Of a stretch of DNA of 64,000 nt, positions 10,960 through 21,197 are shown piece by piece. The notes under the pieces were generated by a model. It had not been told where the DNA came from. It did no database searches and worked only from the letters and a program-made list of their open reading frames with translations. The stretch lies in the NCBI GenBank assembly GCA_033977485.1, contig CM066994.1:48509155-48573154 (forward strand), given 5' to 3'. Numbering within the stretch: position 1 is the first letter of the stretch; each line of letters starts with the position of its first letter. This stretch comes from Hydrangea macrophylla. Taxonomy: Eukaryota > Streptophyta > Magnoliopsida > Cornales > Hydrangeaceae. Position numbers and translations under genes: made by a program.

Positions 10960-11421
10960 GGGCAGCTGTCCTTACTTCACGAGATACAAGAAAGACTCCC
11001 CAGCTGCCGTCTTGTGGATCGATCGGCCTTGAAGATTCAGGATGATGCAGAGCTTCACTTGGGCTCACAGCAGAAGGCATTGAAGTTCCTGGAAGGGGCC
11101 AAGGCTAAGTTTGAAGCGGGGAAGGCTTCTCGGGCTCAGGTATTAGCAAGAGACTCCTGGCTGCAGACTCGTATTACTACACTAAAAGCTCAGCAATGTG
11201 AGGCCGAGGTCGTCACCAACAACGCTGCCCTTGGGAAAATCAATGAAGCACTATCCTCACTCAGTGGCGATGCCCAAAAGTGCAGTGATCAACTGCAAGC
11301 CAGTGTCCCGATATCCCGAGCATGGGCCCAAAAACTAGAAAAAGCAAAGCGGGATCAGTCTGGAGCTATCAAGACCTGGGAGGACTTGAAGGCTAAACTT
11401 AGGAATTTTGGGTCAGCCTAG

Positions 11422-11526
11422 AGGCAGACTCCTATTTTGTACTCTGTATAGAAATTTTCCTTTTCCATCATTTTTGTAAGTACGATGTGCTCAGCCTGTT
11501 AATATAAAATGATGTTTTTCTCTAAA
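11422..11526 (+). terminator. 3' end region of the antisense gene
   Basis: Between the TAG at 11421 and the end of the integrase frame is a T-rich stretch with 'TTTTGTAAGTACGATG' and 'AATATAAAATG', which resemble plant polyadenylation near-upstream and cleavage signals on the plus strand. The convergent transcripts would abut or overlap here. Confidence 0.4.
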
Positions 11527-12699
11527 TCATTCGGGCTCCGGTTCATAATTGATCAATTGATCATATTCCAACCCTGGATTTGGTTTATAGTCATGGTCAA
11601 TGGTTTCCCATAACGTAGGATAATAGGACTTTAAATACTGACCATTGATTAATCGGACATGAACCGTTCCATCTAGATCACGTAACCTGTAGGCACCACC
11701 TCTCTTTACTTGGTGGACGATGAACGGGCCTTTCCAGTTGACCGACCATTTGCCGTAACAGTTATCCTTCTCTCCAATGGGTAGCACGGCCTTCCATACC
11801 AAATCCTCTGTGCAAAAAGACTTCTCCTTCACCCTTTTGTTATAAGCTCGGGTTGGCCATTGCTTTTGCACTTTTAATGAATCTAAGGCCGTGAGCCTTA
11901 TTTCATCGAGCCCTTCTAATTCAACTATCATAGCCTCTGTGTACTCAGTAGGCTCTAGCTGATTCTGTAAAGCTCTTCTGGCCGATCGGACTGTTACTTC
12001 CATGGGTAACATAGCATCATGCCCATAAGTCAACATGAACGGTGTGACCCCAGTACTTGACCATTTAGATGTCCGATAGGCCCATAACGCTTCGGACAAA
12101 AGCTTGTCCCATTCCCTAGGATTTTCAACAATCATCTTCTCAATGATCCCCTTGAGGATCTTGTTAGTGGACTCGGCCTGTCCGTTAGCCTGTGCATAAT
12201 AGGGCGTAGAATTGAGAATTTTGATTCCCCTACTTTCTGCAAGGGCCGATGTTTCCGTCCCCGTGAACACCGATCCTTGGTCAGCCGTAATTGTTTCCGG
12301 AAGGCCGAACCTATGGATAATGTGTTCTTCAACAAATTTTATGACGGTGGCCTGTGTCACCGTTCTACAAGGTATGGCCTCAACCCACTTAGTAAAGTAG
12401 TATGTAGCCACTATGATGAAACAATGCTGGCCCGATGATGGCGGTAGGACTTTGCCAATTAAATCCATCGCCCATCCTCTAAATGGCCATGGTTTGATTA
12501 TGGGTTGCAGCTCTTTAGTTGGCACATTCTGGATCGGACCATGCTTCTGGCAAGCTTGACATCCCTTAGCATAACTGATACAATCTTTCAACATGCCGGG
12601 ACAATAATAATTGAACCTTCTCAACAACCACTTCATCTTTGTGCCGGCCTGATGTGCCCCACAAATCCCTTCATGTACCTCAGCCATAACCTGCATGGC
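11527..12699 (-). pseudogene. Tat-1 integrase
   Basis: This joins retrotransposon cDNA to the host chromosome. A His-Cys zinc-binding region is followed by 'GCQACQKHG'. The catalytic triad is visible as Asp in 'AMDLIG', Asp in 'TADQGSVF' and Glu in 'GQAESTNK'. The core continues with 'ALWAYRTS' and 'TPFMLTYG' and a C-terminal domain with 'WKGPFIVHQV'. The frame is open from 12696 to 11527. A single TAG at 12700-12702 separates it from the upstream part in the same frame, so it belongs to the pol polyprotein and the Met at 12696 is not a true start. It ends about 105 bp from the antisense gene. Confidence 0.88.
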
Positions 12700-12702
12700 C
12701 TA

Positions 12703-13143
12703 CTTCTTCCCCAGACACCTCAAAATTACATCGTCACCGATTGGTTTCTTGAATAATTCTCCATCGAGCACCACGAATCGGACAGCAAACAGTCTAACTC
12801 TTTGGTCTACCCTGATATTTGGGTGATTCAGGTATTCAATGATGGGGATTCTCCAATCGTCATCCTCCATCAAGACCGAATTGGTAATAGCATACCAACC
12901 TCTCTTTGCAACAGACGGTAATGATCGGACATGAACAGTGATGAGTTGGTCTTCTACGTTCTTCTGAGAAGATGAGACTGATCCTGTTTTTACCAACTTA
13001 TCGGCCTCAGTATTTGTGGTTCTTGGGATATAACTCACGCTAATATCATCAAATGCCTCCATGAGTTGAGTGGCCACCGCGTGGAACGGGCAAAGCTCCC
13101 AACTTTTTATCTGAAATTCTCCAGCTATCTGTCCGATCACCAG
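12703..13143 (-). pseudogene. Tat-1 second RNase H-like domain (3' part) and integrase N-terminal linker
   Basis: Same frame as the integrase. 'VIGQIAGEFQIKSWEL' and 'YIPRTTNTEADKLVK' are typical of the second, archaeal-type RNase H of Tat elements; the Asp in 'TEADKL' fits the last metal-binding residue. The 5' part of the domain lies beyond NA-1, at 18971-19200 ('NNQAEYEALIIRLEILLEMGA'). The two halves join at the NA-1 target duplication (ACCAG / ACTAG), so the domain was intact when NA-1 inserted. Confidence 0.82.
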
Positions 13144-13228
13144 TGACACGACTAAATAGTTGTGCGCTCTTGTGCAACACCCAAGTGTAGGTGATCGTGC
13201 AAGAGCGCACAACTATTTAGTCGTGTCA
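13144..13228. repeat. Snap-back LTR end of NA-1 (29-bp inverted arms)
   Basis: The first 59 bases are the LTR end in minus orientation. The next 26 are the same LTR end in plus orientation. Bases 13144-13172 pair perfectly with 13200-13228, leaving a 27-bp loop. The switch point is the word CAAG/CTTG, which occurs on both sides of the loop. Confidence 0.9.
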
Positions 13229-13234
13229 AGTTTT

Positions 13235-13252
13235 TGGCGCCGTTGTCGGGGA
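13235..13252 (+). other. Primer binding site of NA-1, plus orientation
   Basis: TGGCGCCGTTGTCGGGGA follows the plus-oriented LTR end at 13228. It matches the site complementary to tRNA-Asp used by Athila elements, with one C-to-T change relative to the copy at 17324. Confidence 0.85.
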
Positions 13253-13398
13253 AGGCAACTAGGTTAGGATTTTACTAAGTTATTTCCAATTTTTTCTTAC
13301 TTTTCAAAAAAAAAAAAAAAACCTTTGGACTTTTTCTCTCACGAGTAAAAAAATAAATAAATAAATAAAATTTTATTGTTTAAAAATTTTGGATAAAC

Positions 13399-15117
13399 AT
13401 GTCTTATTCATATTCCCCTCCGTACAACACAAACACAAATAACATGAATAGGTACACAATTGAAAATTAAAATAGTTTTTTCCCAAGTTGGCAAGCACCC
13501 ACTTATGATGCGCATTATCAATCCGAGTGCTACCAACCACCACAATGGGGAAATGATAGTGGTAGTCCCCCGTATTATCAAACGTATCAAGAACCTCCAC
13601 ATGGAGGGTTCTATCAATCGCAATGGGGATATAACCAAGATAATAATGTAGGATATGATAGTAGTTCCCACGATTATCAAATGCACCAAGACTTTTCTTC
13701 TGCGGAGTCTTGCACACAAACACAATGGGATGTGAATTATTATCAACAACAATGGGATGAAACTTCGTATAGTAATAATGAGGAGAATAACCAAGTTGAG
13801 GATAATGGTATGTTAAAATTGCTGCTTAGTGAAATGAAAAGGCTAGATAGTGCACTAGATAAATTAGAAACTAGATATCAACAAACATATGCTAGCCAAC
13901 CTTTAGAAGACTATACCAATCCTTCAACACTACAACCTAAATTTCAAGACACTAACAATGGAATGGAATTAGAGGACAATGATAGGTTTATACCGAATGA
14001 TATTAACAACTCATTCAAGAAAGTGATAACCCAACACGAACTCCAAAACCAAGCCATTGAGCATGAAGTTGTAGAACCATATTCTCCTCAATATACAACC
14101 CCAAACATCAACTCCTTCACTGCCTTGATAAAGTTGCACAATCTCTTTATCCAAAGCACCTCAATAGATGATATATATAGTGAGGAGAGTTACAAGGATG
14201 AGAATGAGGATTTAAAAGATAATGACAGTTTATGTGATTGCACGCAACTAGGAAATGAGGAGTCCCCTGTTGACTCTCTCCCTAACTTTGATAGTGACCC
14301 TAGGGAGGACATTATTGAAATTTCTAAATTCGATTTAGATTCATCTAATATTCATGAACCCTCACCTCTTTCGGCCGAAGAGGTGGTGTCACCAAGTTGC
14401 CCATCACATATCCTCTCTATTAATCAAAACTCTCATCCCAAGCTTAAAAGTTATGTGTACCCCACTATTGAACAAAAAGAATGTGTTGTGGAAGAGGATG
14501 ATAAGGATTCTAGCACATGTAATTCGTCAAATTTTACATTTCAAAATTTTGTGAGAGAGGATTTGGAAAATATTAGGCCCACTTTAGATGATCTTAAACT
14601 TCAACAAGAAGCTAGTAATCTGCTAGACTGCTTGACCTTCTTGAGTAATAATGATATTGAGGCCCAAATAGATAGCTTCATCTAAGTCCAGTCCAAATCA
14701 ATGTACATAGAACAGAAATCCAATTCCTATGATCATATCTCCATAGATTCTGTTCTAGAACAAGAGGAGGGTAGTGAAACTTTATTAGAACATTACTTAG
14801 ACACTGGCCCTTTTATTGAACCATGGCCTCCGCCTGTTTTTGATAATAAAAAAATAGAGGCTGTTATAGAAATGACTAACACTAAAGATCTTTCCTTGAG
14901 TATAATTCCTAAAAAGTGTGGTATTCCTCTTATAACTATGCCCAATAACTTTGGAAGCCATTGGTTTTGCATCATCTCCTCTGACCTTGAGCCTGACATT
15001 AGTTCGGGGGAGTTGCAATTTTATGAGGATCCCAAAAATCTTCTCACTGTTAAATTATTTCATTGGGAGGATCCTCAAAAATTTCGGTTATTAATTTATG
15101 ATAAATATCTTGATTAA
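13399..15117 (+). pseudogene. Gag-like protein of NA-1
   Basis: One frame runs from the ATG at 13399 to 15117 with only two stops, near 13468 (TAA) and at 14683-14685 (TAA). The N-terminal 120 residues are rich in Tyr, Gln, Asn, Trp and Pro, with repeated 'PPYYQ', 'QSQWGY' and 'YQQQWDE'-like segments. A short helical region 'MLKLLLSEMKRLDSALDKLE' follows, then a long acidic Asp/Glu/Ser-rich part. There is no zinc knuckle, protease or polymerase motif. I recognise the type as a hypothetical protein of non-autonomous plant LTR elements that use a tRNA-Asp primer. A structural, RNA-binding role is inferred from position only. Confidence 0.55.
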
Positions 15118-17116
15118 CCGAATTTATTTACTGAGTAGTTCTATTATATTCTCTATTTTTCCTTGTTGCTACTAATGATTTTGTAGGTAGCTTAAAAATT
15201 TTTGGATATTAACGCGTCGAGGTAACATCCTTCCTTCTGTCACTTTATTTTACAAGTCCATGTGCTTAGTTTAGAACATTGGGGACAATGTTTAGTTTTA
15301 GTTGGGGGGAGTGAGTCATTGCATGCCTCGTTTATTTCTTTTTATGGTTTCGTGTCAATATACCTGCTTAGCAACATGACTCAGTAAATTAAAATTGTCA
15401 AAAATTTTAAAATCTTTAATTTTATTTTTAAAGATAATAAAATGGTTCTTGTATTTCTCTCTTAGTTAATGTAGTTAGTTATGATGCATTAGTGTTATTT
15501 TCTGTATGCTACTAGTATGTGATACATTATGATAGTTTGTTTACTATCTTAGTTATAGTATGCTTTATGCCTTTTAATCTTCAAACAACTTTGAGCACGT
15601 TGTGACAACCTTGTACATAACTTAAATGGATTAGTAAGCATAGGTTAGGTGTCTTGAGAGACTGTAGTGGAGACTAAGAACCCAAGTGAGCTTTTGTGCC
15701 ATTCTTTTGTTTTTGAGAGTTTTTATAAAATTACTCTTACTTTTTGAAAAGCGTATTCATTCGTTGTAAGTCTCAATTTTCTTCATTTTGACTGATCACT
15801 AGAAGAGAACGTTCAGGATTTACCAAAATTTAGAGCTCTTGAATTTACTGAAATGAATAATCCTATGAACTTAAAAGATGATTTAGGCCATCTTTTGACC
15901 ATACACGCAAAATACAACATTGGTCTACCTCTATGCTACTCCTTGAATTCAATCTCTTGAGCCTTCACCATATTCGCCTTGTCTTCACAATCCTAAAGTT
16001 CATACCTAACTCCATATTACGAGTTTAAGTTTATTTTCTTTATCTAGGAGTGATTGGGATGTGTTTTCTTGACAAGAAGTTTGGTTGTGTGAATAGGGGA
16101 AAGTTGGCAAAGAAAAAAAAAATAGAAAAAAAAAAGAAAAAAAAAAGGAAAAAAAAGCATGAAAAGAAAAAAAGTGCCAATGGTTGTTACAAAAGAAAAA
16201 AATAATAATAATAATAAAAAGAGTGTGGAAAAAAAGAAAAGAAAAAAAAAAGACAAGAGAGAAATTGGAGATGTGGGGAAGTTTAAAAAGCGTACAATGT
16301 AGTAGGTATTCCAATCACATCCTTTAACCTAATTGAAAATCATGAAACTCTTTCTTCTTTCACCTAACACCTCTTTTACAAAGTCCTGATGATTTTAAGT
16401 AAATTGGATTTGAAGTTAAGGTACTGAGAGAGTTCTCCACGGTATCTCGCTCTTCTAGTGAAAAGTATCCTTTCATGAGACTTTATGCACTAAAATGTCC
16501 GTTTTTCTATTTAGATATGAGAAGCATTAGATTCCATTTACATTTACTCTTTATAGCTTCTATATCATGAGTGATAATTATTACACATAATTCGGAGTGA
16601 TTTCATCTTGAGAGTGTAATCCCAGTGAGAGTTGAGTCAAAATGAACGTCTTGATAGTATCTTAGGTTATGCCAGCTTTGAAATTAAAGTTTTGTATTTT
16701 GGTTGTCCATTCACACACACACTTGAAGATTGATAGGTATGGAATATTCTAATGACTTTGATAGTAGATTAACTGTAATGTGTGTGTTGCATTGCTATGG
16801 CATACTAGAGAGTTTCATGAGATTGTTGAGCTTATCTATATTGTTAAATGAGAGGAAAATATTTCTTGAAAACATTTAAATGAGAACCATTACCTTAAAC
16901 ATGAACTTTGTGGGTAGATTCACTGCAAACCCTCACGAGACAACACTCGTCCACTAGGGGGAACCTAGGGGTTGAAAGGCTTGTTGCATAGGCTAAATGC
17001 AATCGCGATTCCTACGAAAGTGATTTAGGATTTTTACTTTCTTTTGTATTTAATTTTTAGGGTTAAATAAACACTGTTGTAGTTCGCTTCATTGCTAGGG
17101 ACTAGCAACGAGCTAG
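15118..17116 (+). other. Non-coding internal region of NA-1
   Basis: About 2 kb between the gag-like frame and the polypurine tract has no credible reading frame. It contains a G-rich 'TTGGGGGGAG' near 15303, a purine-rich AAAAAGAAAA tract at 16110-16260 and, at 16940-17080, a segment ('CTAGGGGGAACCTAGG' and neighbours) that recurs inverted in Ath-1 at 27795-28040. The shared part links the two elements. Confidence 0.6.
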
Positions 17117-17126
17117 TTGGGGGGTG
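17117..17126 (+). other. Polypurine tract of NA-1
   Basis: GTTGGGGGGTG directly precedes the plus-oriented LTR start at 17127. The same G-rich end occurs on the minus strand in Ath-1 at 27788-27798. Confidence 0.7.
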
Positions 17127-17320
17127 TGATTCGAGATGAAAAGTGCATGTTCATAGCGTATTATATGGTTCTTTATGCATACTTTTATCCCCAAAGTCCC
17201 TACATTTAGGTGCATTCTAATAACAATGTTCTTTTTATTGTGTTAATGCTAAAATATATGTTTTTGCATTGTTTTATAGGTATTAGGATGTAAATCAATG
17301 AAGTGGAGCTAAAATATATG
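17127..17320 (+). repeat. Truncated plus-oriented LTR start of NA-1
   Basis: About 188 bp match the complement of 18785-18970, that is, the start of the LTR. The match stops at 'GAGCTAAA'. It is followed by ATATATG and then by the minus-oriented primer site. The word GCTAAAATATATGTTTT also occurs at about 17248, so a microhomology jump may have created the joint. Confidence 0.8.
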
Positions 17321-17323
17321 TTT

Positions 17324-17341
17324 TCCCCGGCAACGGCGCCA
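17324..17341 (-). other. Primer binding site of NA-1, minus orientation
   Basis: The complement reads TGGCGCCGTTGCCGGGGA next to the LTR edge at 17348. A second primer site in the opposite orientation is at 13235. Two primer sites facing each other are not expected in a normal LTR element. Confidence 0.88.
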
Positions 17342-17347
17342 AAAACT

Positions 17348-18970
17348 TGACACGACTAAATAGTTGTACGCTCTTGTGCAACACCCAAGTGTAGGTGATC
17401 GTGCAAGTAATACTGGATAAGTCCAGGTCGATCCCACAGGGAAGGAATAGGAAGAATATATACTAAGTTACAACCAAAAGAAAAAGAAAATAAGAATGAA
17501 TGATTGAAAGTGTACTAACAAATCCTAATTAATTAAATTAAACTAAATAATAAACTAAAACTTATAGAAACATAACTAATTAAACAGATAAACTAAAGGT
17601 GTTAGAAATACGTGAATCCACATTGATCCTAACCATCTACCATGCATATTCATTAACGCTCTATGGAGTACATCCCTTTTCAGTATTCCGTATTTTTCTA
17701 AAGATAAAGAATCAATAGCCCTTTCATGACCAGGACTACATCATCACAGTTGATTTAAAATACTTGAAAGACGGTTTAAAACAATGGTAATTACTTGCAC
17801 TCTAAATGGTGTTAGCATTCAAAGTGGTTTTCAAAAGTCATTGAAGAAAATGCCTTAAGGCTTTAAGTTCTAAAAACTGTTGTGACAAACTGAGCTTATA
17901 GGGACAATTTGATGACAGATTTCTAAAACAAAAAGTCATGGAATACTTAAAAGAATCATCTCAGGAATTAGCAAGTTCGATCGATCGAAGCGCTCTCGAT
18001 CGATCAGACAGCATCATCCTTCAACCGATCGAAATGCCTTCGATCGCTTGACTATGGTTTAGTTCGATCGATCGAAATACCTTCGATCGATCGAGCCCAA
18101 GGTTTCTAAAGATTGCATGGCAGAGGTTGGAAATCAATATTTCGTCACATATTTCCAACGTCTAAACTACGGAAACATAATAAAACTAGTGCAGAAACAG
18201 TGAACTAAGGCAATCATAACTACTAGATTCATAAACAATCAAATAAGATAAAGGAAAGGAAAAACCTGGAAATAATCTGAAATAAACTTGTAATAATCAT
18301 GAAATCCACTTGAATCTTCAATAATCTTCAATATATTAATGAAAAAGAGGAAGAAAAAGATGAATCTATCCTACTCTAACCCTAAAACTACCCTAAACTG
18401 CTGTTTTTTGCGTTCTGGAGCGTCCTCCCTTCGTCTGGCGTCAAAATGACTTATATATAGGGTTCCCACAGAGTTTACGCAACTTTTGGATGAAAATAAA
18501 GTTCGATCGATCGAGCTTAGTTCGATCGATCGAAGGTTCGATCGATTGAACTCTCCTCAATCGCTTGAACTTCTCTGATTTGACAGCACTGCGCACCGAT
18601 GGGAGAATGGCCATAACATTTTACTCGGACCTCGGATTGACCTGCCATTTGCGTCCACGCGACCGTAACTCAAAGATATACATTTTATATCTCTGGGAAA
18701 AGCTTCCAAATCTGAAGTATTCATTGTCAAAAATGGCATTTTCTCAGCTGCTTCCGTTGTTCTATCCACCAGAATCACTTTTCTTTAGCTCCACTTCATT
18801 GATTTACATCCTAATACCTATAAAACAATGCAAAAACATATATTTTAGCATTAAAACAATAAAAAGAACATTGTTATTAGAATGCACCTAAATGTAGGGA
18901 CTTTGGGGATAAAAGTATGCATAAAGAACCATATAATACGCTATGAACATGCACTTTTCACCTCGAATCA
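17348..18970 (-). repeat. Full LTR of NA-1, minus orientation
   Basis: It is 1623 bp long, with TG...CA ends on the minus strand. A minus-strand TATA box (CTATATATAA) lies at 18451-18460. Palindromic TTCGATCGATCGAA-type words occur upstream of it (18501-18570) and again downstream (17975-18100). Its outer edge and primer site resemble Ath-1, but most of the body is diverged from it. Confidence 0.85.
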
Positions 18971-19567
18971 ACTAGCCCTGAGTCTCCCTTTATGTGCACG
19001 GACGATGCCCCCATTTCAAGGAGTATCTCTAGTCTGATGATGAGCGCTTCGTACTCGGCCTGGTTATTAGTGCATTTGAAATTAAGCCAAAAAGACATTT
19101 TTGTCTTCTTGTACTTGGGTGATACAATCACCACTCCTGCCCCAGCACCCTCTGCGTTCTTGGAACCGTAAAAAATTCACGTCCATGGGACTAAGGACGT
19201 GCTCAGGACCTTGGGTGTTGAAGGCAGTTCCCCCAAATCAGTAGGATATGGGTGATCAGCCAAGAAATTGGCTATGGCCTGGCTTTCACCGATTGCTGTG
19301 ATCGGTATTGGATGACAAATTCCATCAAGGCCAGGGTCCATTTTCCAATTCGGCCTCTCATGATTGGTCTTGACAACATGTATTTTATCACATCAGTTTG
19401 AAATATTATGTAAGTAGAAACGGACAGCATATATGTTCTTAACTTTTGTGAGGAAAAATACAATGCCAAGCATAACTTCTCAATTGGTGCATAGCGCTGC
19501 TCGATTGGAGTTAAAATTCTACTTAAATAATAAATGGCCTACTCGTTGCCTTGCTCATTATCTTGAG
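18971..19567 (-). pseudogene. Tat-1 RNase H and 5' part of second RNase H domain
   Basis: Downstream of the reverse transcriptase on the minus strand are broken frames that read like an RNase H/connection region ('LYFSSQKLRTY', 'SRPIMRGRIGKWTLAL', 'ADHPYPTDLGELP'). The start of the Tat second RNase H follows ('FWLNFKCTNNQAEYEAL'). Stops and shifts interrupt the frame. The domain is cut at 18970 by NA-1 and resumes at 13143. Confidence 0.7.
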
Positions 19568-20839
19568 CTAACATATTCCTATAGAGCATTCAAAGGCCGA
19601 TATATACAATTTCAGGTACCTACCCTTCTTGGGTGGCATTAATACTAGGAGGGTTGACAAATATTGTTTAATTCCCTCAAAGGCTTGTTGATGGCTGTCT
19701 TCCCATTTGAAGTCTTCATCGGTCTTGATCTTCAATAGTGGGGTCCATACTTGGGTCTTCCCCGCACAATTCGATATAAATCTTCTTAGGAAATTGATAT
19801 GTCCAAGCAACCTCTGAAGCTCTTTCTTATTAGCTGGTGGCTTTGCTGCCTGGATAGCCCGAGCCTTATTTTTGTCAATCTCTATCCCCCTTTGATGTAC
19901 TAGGAAACCCAGGAAATTCCCTGCCGTTACACCGAATGCACATTTGAGAGGGTTCATCTTTAGTTTGTGAGCCCGCAATCTTTCAAATGCTTTTTCCAAA
20001 TCCCTCAAATGATCGGCGTTACCTCCTGACTTCACCACCACATCATCTATGTAAACCTCCATGAATTGTCTGATCATATCATGGAAGATTGAATTCATTT
20101 CCCGTTGATAGGTAGCTCCAGCATTCTTCAGCCTGAAAGGCATGACAACCCACTGAAAGGTTCCAATTGCCCCCGGACACCGAAAAGCAGTCTTCGGGAC
20201 ATCCTCTTTGGCGATGTAGATCTAGTTATACCCCGAGTGCCCGTCCATGAATGATAAAATTTTATGTTTAGCGGCCGAATTGATTAACTGATCGGCCATG
20301 GGCATGGGATACTCATCTTTTGGGGTAGCTAAGTTCAAGTTTCTGAAGTCAATGCAGACCCTTAGTTTCCCATTCTTCTTCACCATTGGGACCACATTCG
20401 AGATCCATTCAACATATCGGGCTGTCCGAATGAAGCTGGCGTCCAGTAGTCTCTCAATTTCTTCTTTCACATTCAGTGTTACCTCTGGTGACATGCGCCG
20501 AGGTAGCTGCTTGAATGGCCTGAACCCTGATTTAATTGGCAATCGGTGTTCCACCAGTTTCCTAGATAAACCTGGCATTTCGTCATATTCCCAAGTAAAA
20601 CAATCTTTGTACCTGTGAAGGAGTGCAATCAACTCGGCCTGACACTGCGGATCCAGTATCTGACTTACATAAGTAGGTTTGTGGTCTCCTTCTTTGTTAA
20701 GGTTGACTTCCAAGATAGGGTCTTGGACATCGGCCTTTAAATCATCAAGCTTCGCAGTGGCCGTCTCCAATTCGTCTATTTGATTCTCTTCTTCCTTTGG
20801 CGCTTCCTCTTCATAGATACAATCAGCCAAATTAATCAT
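19568..20839 (-). pseudogene. Tat-1 reverse transcriptase
   Basis: RNA-dependent DNA polymerase domain of pol. Visible blocks in order are 'PRRMSPEVTLNVKEEIERLL', 'VVPMVKKNGKLRVCIDFRNL', 'PKDEYPMPMADQLI', 'LSFMDGHSGYN', 'MPFRLKNAGATYQREM', the catalytic 'VYIDDVVVKS' and 'FLGFLVHQRGIEID'. The two open parts (20839-20222 and 20143-19568) share a frame and are separated by a TAG where family members have Gln ('GYNQI'), a single C-to-T change. The catalytic YIDD is intact. Confidence 0.88.
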
Positions 20840-21197
20840 TCCGTCAACAAGGCCGATTTACAATCTTCTATCGGCCAAGTATGCACACCATCTGGCCATG
20901 CTGGCCTTGAGGACCAGCAGCTTCTGTTCTTCAATTATTGGAGTCTCCATAGACATCTTCTTGTTCGATGATCACAATCAGCCTTGATTCTTCTATACGA
21001 CTGAGATTATGGTAATACGTTTTAATGTCCGACGAACTTCCTTTAAGGAAGGTCGCTGTATTCGGTCTTCCCATTTTGTTGCACCCCAGCAACTTAACTG
21101 GCCCGATGTCATCTTCATACAAGACGGCGTCGGTCGTTTGCACACGGGCTACAAATGGCTTCGTATCTGCCCCAACCACTTCTACCTCATCACTTCT
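20840..21197 (-). pseudogene. Tat-1 protease-reverse transcriptase linker
   Basis: The short open stretch 21179-20931 is typical of the variable region between protease and reverse transcriptase in Tat polyproteins. It is separated from both neighbours by stops or frameshifts. No catalytic motif is visible. Confidence 0.5.

Larger units (their letters stand above)
8128..11421 (+). pseudogene. Antisense gene of Tat-1: plant mobile domain protein, three exons, inactivated
   Basis: Exon 1 (8128-9834) encodes a plant mobile domain (PMD, aminotransferase-like, the family of host MAIN/MAIL proteins). Recognisable segments are 'GWSTPSADWDKWV', 'PTIKDISYLLGLRPHG', 'HTAFLIYWLNKYLFC' and 'SPIWVLQLWLYSYFPEF'. 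Exon 2 (9910-10530) is rich in Pro, Ser, Ala and Glu. Exon 3 (10606-11421) ends in a helical, probably coiled-coil segment. All three exons share one frame. Exon 1 has two in-frame stops (TAG 8398, TGA 8563), each one C-to-T change from Gln or Arg. Exon 3 has a 147-bp in-frame fold-back insertion containing a TAG. Without that insertion the product would be about 1000 residues. The gene runs tail to tail with the integrase frame. PMD-bearing extra ORFs are known in Tat-lineage elements. Their function is unknown. Confidence 0.8.
13144..18970. mobile_element. NA-1: non-autonomous LTR element with inverted core, nested in Tat-1
   Basis: The outer edges behave like a minus-strand LTR element: TGACACG at 13144, TGATTCG (complement) at 18970, flanked by ACCAG (13139-13143) and ACTAG (18971-18975), a 5-bp duplication with one change. 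One full LTR with a minus-strand primer site is present at 17324-18970. Everything from about 13200 to 17320 points the other way: plus-strand LTR end, plus-strand primer site, gag-like gene, polypurine tract and 188 bp of LTR start. No protease, reverse transcriptase or integrase is present. The primer site and 3' internal end match Ath-1. Confidence 0.8.

Noticed and set aside
16006..16314. Phe-rich minus-strand frame
   Set aside because: It is the complement of the AAAAAGAAAA purine tract in the NA-1 non-coding region, so it is composition only.
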